This document shows, piece by piece, positions 51,093 through 59,105 of a DNA stretch of 64,000 nucleotides (positions are counted from its first letter, which is position 1; each line of letters starts with the position of its first letter). Origin of the DNA: Nocardia terrae. GTDB lineage: Bacteria; Actinomycetota; Actinomycetes; Mycobacteriales; Mycobacteriaceae. The stretch lies in contig NZ_WRPP01000016.1 of assembly GCF_009760405.1 (NCBI RefSeq), forward strand, positions 1 through 64,000. The letters are read 5' to 3'. The notes below the pieces were generated by a model that worked only from the letters and a program-made list of their open reading frames with translations, ran no database searches and had not been told where the DNA came from. The position numbers and the translations under genes are program-made.

Positions 51093-53384
51093 ATGGCTTC
51101 ACAACCTGGACTTCGCCGGATCGTCCGGCTCTTTCATCCCTATCGTGGGCGGTTGGCCCTGGTCGCGGCACTTGTTGGACTCGCCTCGCTGGCCGGGTTG
51201 GCCTCCCCGTTCCTGCTGCGCGGGATCATCGATGACGCGTTGCCGCACGGGCGCACCGGGCTGCTGACCGTGCTGGCCGTCGGCATGATCGCCGTCGCCG
51301 CGCTGAACAGTGTGTTCGGCGTGCTGCAGACCTATATCTCGACCGCGGTCGGCCAGGACGTCATGCACGATCTGCGGTCGGCGGTGTACGCGCGGCTGCA
51401 GTCGATGCCGCTGTCGTTCTTCACCACCACCCGCACCGGCGAGGTGCAGTCGCGCATCGCCAATGACATCGGCGGCATGCAGTCCACGGTCACCTCGACC
51501 ATCACCTCGCTGGTCTCCAACTTCACCTCCGTGGTCGCGGCGGTCATCGCCATGGCCGCGCTGGACTGGCGGCTCACGCTGGTCTCGCTGGTCATGCTGC
51601 CGCTGTTCGTGTGGATCAGCCGCAAGGTCGGCTCCGAGCGCCGGCGCATCACCGCCGAGAAGCAGCGCAAGCTGGCGGGCATGTCGGCGATCGTGGAGGA
51701 ATCGCTGTCGGTGAGCGGAATCCTGTTGGCGCGCACCATGGGTCGCTCACCGGCGCTGGTGGACGACTTCACGCGGGAGTCGCGGGGCCTGGTGGATCTG
51801 GAGATCCGTTCCAGCATGGCCGGGCGGTGGCGGCAGTCGACCATCTCGATCGTCATGGCGGCCATGCCCGCGGTCATCTACTGGGCGGCGGGCATGACGG
51901 TGGCCAACGGGCATCCGCTGGTCTCCATCGGCACCCTGGTCGCGTTCACCACCTTGCAGAGCGGCCTGCTGCGGCCGACCGTCATGCTGCTGTCCACCGG
52001 CGTGGACATCCAGAGCTCGCTGGCCCTGTTCGGGCGGATCTTCGAATACCTGGATCTGCGACCGGATATCGAGGAACCCGAGCGGCCCACTCCCCTGCCC
52101 GCGCGGGTCACCGGGGCGGTTCGCTTCGAGAAGGTCGGGTTCGCCTACGACGCGGACCGGGAAGTGCTGAGCGATATCGATATCGAGGTGCCCGCCGGGA
52201 CCAGCCTGGCGATCGTCGGCGAAACCGGTTCGGGCAAGACGACACTCGGCTATCTGGTGGCGCGGCTCTACGACGTGACGTCCGGCCGGGTGACCGTCGA
52301 CGACGTCGACGTACGGGATCTGAGTTTCGCGGATCTGTCCGCGGCCGTGGGCGTCGTGTCGCAGGAGACCTACCTGTTCCACTCCTCGGTGGCAGACAAC
52401 CTGCGCTTCGCCAAACCCGATGCGACCCTGGAGGAATTGCACGCGGCCGCCCGCGCCGCGCAGATCCACGAGCACATCATGAGCCTGCCCGACGGCTACG
52501 ACACCCTCGTCGGCGAGCGCGGCTACCGCTTCTCCGGCGGCGAGAAGCAGCGCCTGGCGGTAGCGCGCGCCATCCTGCGCAACCCACCGATCATGGTGCT
52601 CGACGAGGCGACCAGCGCCCTGGACACCAGAACCGAACGCGAGGTGCAGGCGGCCATCGACACCCTGTCGGCCGACCGCACCACCATCACGATCGCCCAC
52701 CGGCTGTCCACGATCCGCGACGCGGACCAGATCGTGGTGCGCGACCGCGCTGGCGGTGCAGGCGTCGGTCGACGATCCGGCGGCGGTGGCAGCGATGGTC
52801 GACCGGGTCACCGGCGAACTCGGCCCGATCAGCATTCTGGTCCACAATGGCGGCATCGCCAGCCGGGGCCGCGCGGTCTCCGACACCGATTCCGCGGAGG
52901 TCGAACGCCTGCTGCGCATTCAGGCCATCGGCCCGCACCACCTGACCAGCCTCGTCCTGCCGGAAATGCGCAAGTGCCCGCGCGGCGACATCATCATGAT
53001 CAGCAGCGTCGCCGCCCACGCCCTGGGCGCGAACGGCGCCCCCTACAACATGGCCAAGGCCGCCCTCGAAGCCCTCGCCCACACCCTCGCGAAAGAGGAG
53101 TCCCCCAACGGCATTCACGTCAACATCGTCGCCCCCGGCCTGGTCTCCTCCGACATGGGCGACCGCCTCACCGCCGCCCTCAGCGGCGGCGCCGTGCGGC
53201 AGGCCACCGACCTCGACGACACCTCCCCCTTCGGCCACGTCTGCCGCCCCGAGGAGGTAGCCGACGTCGTCACCTTCCTCGTCTCCCCCGCCGCCGGCTA
53301 CCTCACCGGCCAGCGCATCGTCGTCGACGGCGGCGCCTACCCCCACCGCGCCTGATCAGAACATTCCGCTGGACTGGGCGGTGA
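51093..53384 (+). CDS. ABC exporter (transmembrane plus ATPase half-transporter) with a replaced C-terminus
   Basis: The first 549 residues are a normal exporter half-transporter. Six helices span about 20-300, then come an ATPase with Walker A G376-T384, S-G-G-E signature, Walker B I-M-V-L-D-E-A and the switch His in I-A-H-R-L-S-T. After D-Q-I-V-V (about base 52739) the sequence stops resembling the family and runs on out of phase for some 215 Arg/Pro/His-rich residues through an SDR fragment. Only the last 30-50 family residues are missing, so activity is possible. AAAGGAGG precedes the ATG. It is divergent from a MarR gene. Confidence 0.75.
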   Translation: MASQPGLRRIVRLFHPYRGRLALVAALVGLASLAGLASPFLLRGIIDDALPHGRTGLLTVLAVGMIAVAALNSVFGVLQTYISTAVGQDVMHDLRSAVYARLQSMPLSFFTTTRTGEVQSRIANDIGGMQSTVTSTITSLVSNFTSVVAAVIAMAALDWRLTLVSLVMLPLFVWISRKVGSERRRITAEKQRKLAGMSAIVEESLSVSGILLARTMGRSPALVDDFTRESRGLVDLEIRSSMAGRWRQSTISIVMAAMPAVIYWAAGMTVANGHPLVSIGTLVAFTTLQSGLLRPTVMLLSTGVDIQSSLALFGRIFEYLDLRPDIEEPERPTPLPARVTGAVRFEKVGFAYDADREVLSDIDIEVPAGTSLAIVGETGSGKTTLGYLVARLYDVTSGRVTVDDVDVRDLSFADLSAAVGVVSQETYLFHSSVADNLRFAKPDATLEELHAAARAAQIHEHIMSLPDGYDTLVGERGYRFSGGEKQRLAVARAILRNPPIMVLDEATSALDTRTEREVQAAIDTLSADRTTITIAHRLSTIRDADQIVVRDRAGGAGVGRRSGGGGSDGRPGHRRTRPDQHSGPQWRHRQPGPRGLRHRFRGGRTPAAHSGHRPAPPDQPRPAGNAQVPARRHHHDQQRRRPRPGRERRPLQHGQGRPRSPRPHPRERGVPQRHSRQHRRPRPGLLRHGRPPHRRPQRRRRAAGHRPRRHLPLRPRLPPRGGSRRRHLPRLPRRRLPHRPAHRRRRRRLPPPRLIRTFRWTGR
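52741..53355 (+). pseudogene. Short-chain dehydrogenase lacking its N-terminal cofactor-binding half
   Basis: From about 52741, in a frame other than the exporter's, the sequence reads A-T-A-L-A-V-Q-A-S-V-D-D-P-A-A-V, then V-H-N-G-G, I-S-S-V-A, P-Y-N-M-A-K and the C-terminal T-G-Q-R-I-V-V-D-G-G. These are SDR landmarks from strand 3 onward, with Ser, Tyr and Lys present. The first 55-60 residues with the T-G-x-x-x-G-x-G nucleotide-binding loop are missing, because the upstream DNA is exporter sequence. GTG 52756 could start a 199-residue product, but it could not bind NAD(P). Confidence 0.8.
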
Positions 53385-54149
53385 CGTTGACCTCGATCAG
53401 GTGGGGGCCGGGGGTGAGGAAGGCTCGGTGATCGGGACGCGGTTCCACCAGCCGATCATCGAGGGTGCGTCCCACACGAGTTGGGCTCCGGCGGGCCGGG
53501 TTTCGGATAGGACGTCCCAGAGCTGGTGCTCGGTGAAGTGGGACGTGGCGGGTGCGGGATCCGGGGTGGGGCGCGGCTGCGGCATGGGGCAGGTCGAGAT
53601 CGACACGGCCTCGGCGAGCTGCCACAGCGCGGCGGCCGGGTCACCGTGTCACAGGCCGTCAGTCGCTCGCGGACCTGGGCCACCGTCGAGCCGAGCGCCC
53701 CACGGAAACAGCGGTGATCGGTGGGAACGGCATGCGGGAGTATTCGCCGCTGCCCAGATACACTTCCGTGCGCAGCTTTTCGGCGAGTGCGATGGCGGCC
53801 TCCCAGCCGCCGTATTCGTCGACGTCGGGTCCCAGCACCAGAACCGGATTCGCCGCGTTTTCCGATATTTGGGCGACCCGATCGATATCGGCCTGCGGCA
53901 CTTGCGGATTGCCGGAAATCCGGCGGGTGGCCGCGTAAGCGCCGGTGTCGGAATCGGATTCGCGCCGCCAATCGTCGAGCGGAATCGATACGCACACCGG
54001 CCCGGGACGAAGCGGAAGTCGTCGGGCATACGGTCGAGAAACGGCAGTTCGTTCGATCCGGGATTCGCGACGATGGTGGTCGCTCCGAAAGCCCGCAATA
54101 CCTCGTATGCCGCCCGCCGCACCGTGGACAATTCGACTCCCTCGCGCAC
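53356..54149 (-). pseudogene. Decayed benzoylformate decarboxylase (ThDP enzyme)
   Basis: Fragments of MdlC-type benzoylformate decarboxylase occur in order on the minus strand but in different frames. The N-terminus with N-P-G-S-N-E-L-P-F-L runs from 54149 to about 54005. G-P-V-C-V-S-I-P then N-P-V-L-V-L-G-P-D-V-D lies at about 54005-53720. C-F-R-G-A-L near 53700 comes next, then H-Q-L-W-D-V-L ... and finally L-I-E-V-N at the end. About 100 codons after the N-terminus and the whole ThDP-binding part before the end are gone. At least three frame changes and two deletions make it non-functional. It abuts the truncated SDR. Confidence 0.8.
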
Positions 54150-54288
54150 CGATTGGACATCGATCGACGGAAATCAACAGCGAATTCGAACGGACTTTCG
54201 CCACAGTGCCGGGTGAATATTCCACATCAGTTCATGACCGGTCGGAATTCCGAGTCCGGATTGCCGGAAAGCGTGGTTAGCTGAGCCC

Positions 54289-55071
54289 ATGCCCACCACC
54301 GACAAAGCTTGGCCACAAGGAACTCCGTGCTGGGTCGACTGTTCGGTCGACGATCCCGCCGCCGCGCGGGACTTCTACTCCCAGCTGCTGGGCTGGGACG
54401 TCCTCGACAGTCCGCCCGAAGCGGGCGGATACCTGATGGCCATGCTGAACGGCCGCCCGGCCGCGGGCATCGGCCCCAAGATGGGCGATGTGGCCATGCC
54501 GTCGGTGTGGACCACCTACTTCGCCGCCGACAGTGCCGACGCGGTCGCGGGCTCGGTGCAGGCGGCGGGCGGCACGGTGTTCATGCCGCCGTTCGACGTC
54601 ATGGACGTCGGCCGGATGTTCATCGCCGCCGACCCCGCGGGCGCGGTCTTCGGCGTGTGGGAAGCCAAGGCGCACACCGGAGCCGGGATCTTCAACGAGC
54701 CCGGCGCGTACTGCTGGAACGACCTGCACACCGGCTCGTACGTGCCGTCCCAGGACTTCTACGCTCAGGTCTTCGGCTGGAAGTTCGACGAGATCGGCAA
54801 CGAGCAGATGTCGTACTCGACCTTCGCCGGAGCCGACGGCCGCCCCATGGGCGGCGTGGGCGACTCGACCGGTCAGCCGGGCGCGGACGCGAACTACTGG
54901 CTGACCTGGTTCCAGGTCGCGGGCACCGACGCCGCCGCGGCGAAGGCCAAGCAGCTCGGCGCGAGCATTCTCGGCGAGCCCGCCGACAGCCCGTTCGGCC
55001 GGATGGCCATCGTCGCCGGACCGCAGGGCGAGGTGTTCGGCCTGATCGACACCACCGTCACCATCGGCTGA
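54289..55071 (+). CDS. Two-domain VOC family protein (CFP30B/TB27.3-like)
   Basis: This 260-residue protein is made of two glyoxalase/bleomycin-resistance-like (VOC) domains, about 10-125 and 138-258, each with the beta-alpha-beta-beta-beta pattern. Length and sequence follow mycobacterial CFP30B/TB27.3 (Rv0577 type). Some relatives are described as hydroxylases or as sensing methylglyoxal-type electrophiles; the reaction is not certain. A strong hairpin terminator follows the stop. Confidence 0.85.
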   Translation: MPTTDKAWPQGTPCWVDCSVDDPAAARDFYSQLLGWDVLDSPPEAGGYLMAMLNGRPAAGIGPKMGDVAMPSVWTTYFAADSADAVAGSVQAAGGTVFMPPFDVMDVGRMFIAADPAGAVFGVWEAKAHTGAGIFNEPGAYCWNDLHTGSYVPSQDFYAQVFGWKFDEIGNEQMSYSTFAGADGRPMGGVGDSTGQPGADANYWLTWFQVAGTDAAAAKAKQLGASILGEPADSPFGRMAIVAGPQGEVFGLIDTTVTIG

Positions 55072-55089
55072 GACCACAGCCGTGACCCG

Positions 55090-55119
55090 GGCCGAGTGGC
55101 ATCGCGCCACTCGGCCTTT
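55090..55119. terminator. Hairpin terminator between convergent genes
   Basis: The perfect 11-base stem GGCCGAGTGGC/GCCACTCGGCC has the five-base loop ATCGC and is followed by TTT on the plus strand. It lies 19 bases after the VOC gene and 10 before the 3' end of the opposing lipase gene, so it can serve both. Confidence 0.8.
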
Positions 55120-55128
55120 CGATTCGGA

Positions 55129-56268
55129 TCAGGCGAATAGTCGGGCCACGAACGGCACGCTGTCGGCCAGCGAGGCCAGCATGGCGCCGCTGTGATCCTT
55201 GCCCGGGTACACGTGCACCTCGGGATGCGTTCCGGCGGCGGCCATATCGGCCACCAGCTTGGCGGTCAGCGGGGCGGGGACGTCCGTGTCATTGGTGCCC
55301 TGGCCGATGAACAGCGGACGGTCGTAGCCGGTCAGCGGCACATCCATGACCGAGCGCGCGACGGGCACGAAGTCACCCTCGTTCAGCGGCCGGGACACCA
55401 GCTGGTCGAGCGAGACGCCGGTGGCGCGCTCGGCCATCGGGGTGAAGCAGAGGGTTTGCCCGGCGGTCACCAGATCCTTGCCGAGCGGGGTGAGGTAGCT
55501 GTCCAGATCGAAATCCGGGCGCGCGGCCTTCAGCCCGCCGAACACGTAGGTGGCGTAGGCGGTGATGTGCGAGGAACCGATGGGCGGGGTGTCCGGGCCG
55601 ATGAGGGTGGCGGCGTCGACGACATTGGAGGCCGGGCCGGTTGCCACCGCGCCGCGGTAATCCAGTTCGGGCGCATAGCGAGTCGCGAGCGAGGCGGTGA
55701 AAACCGTTGCGCCGCCGCCCTGCGACTGGCCGATGGCCACCCACTTGTTTGCGAGGGAATCATCCACCGCGTGGGCGGCACGGACCATGTCGATGGCGGC
55801 GTGCGCCTCGGCGCGGCCGTCGAGGTAGGCGTGCACGCCGGGCGTGCCCAGACCGATGTAATCGGTGGCGACGATGGCGTAGCCCTGCTTCATCCAGGTG
55901 GCGAGGAAGCCCATGTCACGGTCGGCACGGCCCGCGACCGAGGGCGCGCAGTCGTCGCCGAGGCCGACGGTGCCGTGTTCCCAGGACAGCACCGGCCAGC
56001 CGCCGGGCGGCGGGGTACCCGCCGGGGTGAAGACAACGCCGGTGGACAGTGCGGGCTGATCGAGGGAGTCGCGGGTCCAGTAGGTGAGCTTGCGCGCCGA
56101 ACCCGTGCCCTCGATCCAGAGATTCTGCGCCAGGGCGTCATTGCCGACGACGGTGCCCGGGGCCGCGCCCTCGGCCGTGGCGGGTGGGTCGGCCAGGGCG
56201 GTGGCGGCCAGCGGGCCGGTGGCCAGCAGTGCCGCCGAGACCAGGGAGATCACGGTGCGTCGGGTCAT
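55129..56268 (-). CDS. Secreted lipase (LIP family alpha/beta hydrolase)
   Basis: This 379-residue exported lipase has a signal peptide with A-L-A cleavage near residue 26. The alpha/beta hydrolase of the fungal-type secretory LIP family has Ser182 in G-Q-S-Q-G-G, G-Q-G-T-N-D-T-D near 322 for the acid, and G-K-D-H-S near 356 for the base. Relatives hydrolyse triacylglycerols and esters outside the cell. It is divergent from a TetR gene, and two copies of a 17-base dyad lie between them. Confidence 0.84.
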   Translation of the reverse strand: MTRRTVISLVSAALLATGPLAATALADPPATAEGAAPGTVVGNDALAQNLWIEGTGSARKLTYWTRDSLDQPALSTGVVFTPAGTPPPGGWPVLSWEHGTVGLGDDCAPSVAGRADRDMGFLATWMKQGYAIVATDYIGLGTPGVHAYLDGRAEAHAAIDMVRAAHAVDDSLANKWVAIGQSQGGGATVFTASLATRYAPELDYRGAVATGPASNVVDAATLIGPDTPPIGSSHITAYATYVFGGLKAARPDFDLDSYLTPLGKDLVTAGQTLCFTPMAERATGVSLDQLVSRPLNEGDFVPVARSVMDVPLTGYDRPLFIGQGTNDTDVPAPLTAKLVADMAAAGTHPEVHVYPGKDHSGAMLASLADSVPFVARLFA

Positions 56269-56299
56269 CGGAGAGTCCTCTCGTACTCATCTCGCGTTG

Positions 56300-56316
56300 G
56301 TGTCACAGTGAGACAC
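56300..56316. promoter_or_regulatory. TetR operator-like site 1 (GTGTC-N7-GACAC)
   Basis: GTGTCACAGTGAGACAC lies 32 bases before the lipase start. With site 2 it forms a pair 39 bases apart, typical of two TetR dimers. Confidence 0.55.
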
Positions 56317-56338
56317 TTCGGCCAGACTATCCTGTGAA

Positions 56339-56355
56339 GTGTCACATTGAGACAT
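56339..56355. promoter_or_regulatory. TetR operator-like site 2
   Basis: GTGTCACATTGAGACAT is the same as site 1 at 15 of 17 positions, in the same orientation, and ends 33 bases before the TetR start. Confidence 0.55.
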
Positions 56356-56388
56356 CAGGGTCTCGGGACACGCCTACGAGAGGGTGGA

Positions 56389-57021
56389 ATGACGGCACCG
56401 ACCGGGTTGCGGGAACGGGAAAAGGCCAGGGTGCGGCGCGAATTGATCGACGCCGCGCTGCTGCTCTTCGAACGCCGCGGCTTCGAGCAGACCACGGTCC
56501 AGGAGATCGCCGATGCCGCCCACGTGTCGCGGCGCACCTTCCACCGCCACTTCCCCTCCAAGACGGCCGTGGTCTTCAGCCACGAGGAAGACGTCATGGC
56601 CCACCTGCTGGCCGCCCTGGACCTGCGCCCGCCCACCGAGGCCGTCTTCGTCGCCCTGCGCGCCGCCCTGCGCGACTTCCTGCTCGACGACTCCCAACTC
56701 GACCTGCGCCGCCGCCAGGCCGACACCGCCCGCCGCGCCCGCCTGGTCCTGATCACCAATCCCCAACTGCGCCAGGAGAACTTCACCGGCTCCTTCGGCC
56801 GCCGCGACGCCCTGGCCCGCAGCTTCGCCCACCGGGCCGGGCTGCCCGAGGACGACCTGCGCGCCAAACTCGCCGCCACCACCTGCTTCTCGGCCTTCGG
56901 CGTCGGCCTCGACCACTGGGTGGCGCAGCCCGACCCCTCGGTCCGCACCCTCTACGAGATCCTGGACCGCACCGTCGCCGCCCTGCAACACGGACTGGAG
57001 ATCCCAGCGGCGGCCGACTAG
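56389..57021 (+). CDS. TetR family regulator
   Basis: This 210-residue TetR protein has its helix-turn-helix at about 36-55 (T-V-Q-E-I-A-D-A-A-H-V-S-R-R-T-F-H-R-H-F). ATG 56389 follows an AGAGGG ribosome site; the frame extends to 56347 through an operator copy. It most likely represses the divergent secreted lipase. The ligand could be a fatty acid or other lipase product, by inference. Confidence 0.82.
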   Translation: MTAPTGLREREKARVRRELIDAALLLFERRGFEQTTVQEIADAAHVSRRTFHRHFPSKTAVVFSHEEDVMAHLLAALDLRPPTEAVFVALRAALRDFLLDDSQLDLRRRQADTARRARLVLITNPQLRQENFTGSFGRRDALARSFAHRAGLPEDDLRAKLAATTCFSAFGVGLDHWVAQPDPSVRTLYEILDRTVAALQHGLEIPAAAD

Positions 57022-57042
57022 ACGGGCCGGACGTAACCTCGT

Positions 57043-57065
57043 CATTCCGCGCTTCGGCCGGAATG
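57043..57065. terminator. Hairpin between convergent TetR and esterase genes
   Basis: The arms CATTCCG and CGGAATG enclose an inner GC-TTCG-GC hairpin. It sits in the 128-base gap after the TetR gene. There is no T-run, so a terminator role is only suggested. Confidence 0.4.
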
Positions 57066-57149
57066 CACTGCGGCACGCAGGTTCCCGGCCAGGAGAATGC
57101 CGGGATGACCATGCGATATCACCCCCGACGACGAAGGACAGCGCCGGAT

Positions 57150-58304
57150 TCAGCAGTCAGCAGGCTGGGGCATTGCCGCGCCGTCGCTGATGTGCAGGAC
57201 CGCATCGGCGCGGTCGAGGATGTCGGCGGTCAGCGGGAAGTGGCCGTGCGGCATGGCGTCCGCGCGGGGACGGGCGGCCATTATCTCCGTGGTCGATGTC
57301 AGGCCCCAGGTGGAGATACGGGCATCCAGCAGTCCTTCGTAGGTGTCGGGCTCAGGCGCGGCCAGGCCGAAAGACGCGTTGCGGCCGAGGCTTCCGGGGA
57401 TGAAGGTGTAGTCGAGGACCTGTAGCGAGTCGACGATCGCGGCGGCGCTGAACCAGGTGTGGTCCTGGTCGGGCATCGGCATGGTGGTCAGGACCGGTTG
57501 CAGGTGGAGGTTGTGGGCGAAGGCCAGGGTGGGTCCGCGGCGGGCTTCGAGGCGGCGGATGGCCAGGAGGTTCCGGGCCATGAGGGTGTCGCGGGTGGCG
57601 GCCAGCGGTGTGAGGCGTTCGTGCTGCGGGAGGGGGGCCGCGCATTGGTCGTGGTAGCGGAGCAGGGCCAGGGCGGCGGTGAGATGCGTTTCGGCCCTGG
57701 ACCATTCGGCGGCGGAGGTGGCGGCGATCAGGTCGGGGGCGCGGTAGTAGAGCGTGAAGTGCATGTCCTCGCCGAGGGTGCGCAGCCGTTTCGCCTCGGG
57801 TGTGCGGCCCGGGGACGCGGCGGGATCCATGACCGATTCCATGCGGCTCCAGCGGTGATCGTCACCGGCGAGGGCCGCTATGTCGTGATCGAGTTTCAGG
57901 TAGTCGCGGGCGTATTCGAGGTAGGGGCGGGGGCTGGGCGCGCTGAAGTTCTCCATCGGGGCGTCGAAACCGTGGAAGGTCACGCGGTCCTGCGGCGGGC
58001 GGGTGCGGTTGTGGTCGCGAATCCAGGCGACCAGTTCCTGATTGACCGGTCGTTCGCCCCATTCGTGTGAGAAGCCCGCGCGTGCGACCTCGTCCAGGGT
58101 TCCGGGTCCGCCCTGGACGTAGTCGTTCACGGTGAGGGCGGCCACGCGATCGGTCTCGAGTGCGATGGATCGGAAGCCGCGCTCGATCAGTCGCGGGAGG
58201 AGTTCGTTGCGGATGCGGGCGAAGGCCGGTTCCAGATGGGTCGGCTCGCCCAGTCCGAGCAGCTCACATGAGGCGGGGACGAAGTCTCGAATGTCCTGAG
58301 TCAT
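57150..58304 (-). CDS. Erythromycin esterase family protein
   Basis: This 384-residue member of the EreA/EreB-like family (PF05139) has the metal or catalytic segment G-L-G-E-P-T-H-L-E-P near residues 17-26 (Glu20, His23), I-A-L-E-T-D near 47, and H-G-F-D-A-P near 112. True members open macrolide lactones; many homologs in actinobacteria have other, unknown substrates. ATG 58304 has no ribosome site, and a -10-like TACGAT ends about 8 bases before it, so it may be a leaderless message. It is divergent from the MerR gene. Confidence 0.8.
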   Translation of the reverse strand: MTQDIRDFVPASCELLGLGEPTHLEPAFARIRNELLPRLIERGFRSIALETDRVAALTVNDYVQGGPGTLDEVARAGFSHEWGERPVNQELVAWIRDHNRTRPPQDRVTFHGFDAPMENFSAPSPRPYLEYARDYLKLDHDIAALAGDDHRWSRMESVMDPAASPGRTPEAKRLRTLGEDMHFTLYYRAPDLIAATSAAEWSRAETHLTAALALLRYHDQCAAPLPQHERLTPLAATRDTLMARNLLAIRRLEARRGPTLAFAHNLHLQPVLTTMPMPDQDHTWFSAAAIVDSLQVLDYTFIPGSLGRNASFGLAAPEPDTYEGLLDARISTWGLTSTTEIMAARPRADAMPHGHFPLTADILDRADAVLHISDGAAMPQPADC

Positions 58305-58397
58305 GTAGATGAATCGTATCGTTGAAACCCCGGTTGATACTTCGAATGGCATATCGCCAGCTGGTGGTCTATCGATTGCCGGTAAAGTCTCAATACG

Positions 58398-59105
58398 ATG
58401 AGCACCCTGCGCCCTTCGGACCTGGCCCGTGCGCACGGCCTGTCGACCCAGGCCGTGCGGAACTACGAGCAGGACGGATTCCTGCCGCCCGCCGAGCGCA
58501 CGGCGAGCGGCTACCGGATCTACACCGAGCGGCACGCGGCGGCCCTCGAGGCGTTTCTCGCGCTGGCGCGGGCCTACGGTCATGCCAGTGGGGGCCGCGT
58601 CATGACCGCGATCCACGAGGACGACCTCGACACCGCGCTGCTGATCATCGACCGCGGGCATCAGCAATCACTGCGGGACCGCGACACCCTCGACACCGTC
58701 CGCAGAGCGGTGCGCCACCTGACCTCCGACACGGAGGCGGACCCGGCACCGGAAACCGGCGCCTGGTCCATCGGCGAACTGGCACACCGCCTGCACGTCA
58801 CCGCGGCCACGCTGCGCAAGTGGGAGCGCGCCGGAATCCTGCTCCCGGCAAGGGAATCCGCCACCGGATACCGCCGCTACGGCGCACCCGACATCCGCGA
58901 TGCCGAACTCGCCCACCTGCTGCGCCGCGGCGGCTACCCGCTGGACCACATCGCCACCGTGATCCAGCAGGTGCGTGCCGCCGGCGGCACCGACTCCCTG
59001 GCCCGGGCCCTCGAGGACTGGCGGGCCCGGCTGACCGCGCAGAGCCTCGCCATGCTCGACGCGGCCGGTCGCCTCGGCCACTACCTCCGGCTGCGCGAGG
59101 GTTAG
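58398..59105 (+). CDS. TioE-type MerR regulator with two DNA-binding heads
   Basis: This 235-residue protein has one MerR winged helix at residues 6-70 (L-A-R-A-H-G-L-S-T-Q-A-V-R-N-Y-E-Q-D-G-F-L-P) and a second at about 113-180 (I-G-E-L-A-H-R-L-H-V-T-A-A-T-L-R-K-W-E-R). This double arrangement is the TioE family pattern; TioE itself is from the thiocoraline cluster. There is no ribosome site before the ATG, so it may also be leaderless. The divergent erythromycin-esterase homolog is the likely target. The last four bases overlap the convergent carboxylic acid reductase gene. Confidence 0.82.
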   Translation: MSTLRPSDLARAHGLSTQAVRNYEQDGFLPPAERTASGYRIYTERHAAALEAFLALARAYGHASGGRVMTAIHEDDLDTALLIIDRGHQQSLRDRDTLDTVRRAVRHLTSDTEADPAPETGAWSIGELAHRLHVTAATLRKWERAGILLPARESATGYRRYGAPDIRDAELAHLLRRGGYPLDHIATVIQQVRAAGGTDSLARALEDWRARLTAQSLAMLDAAGRLGHYLRLREG

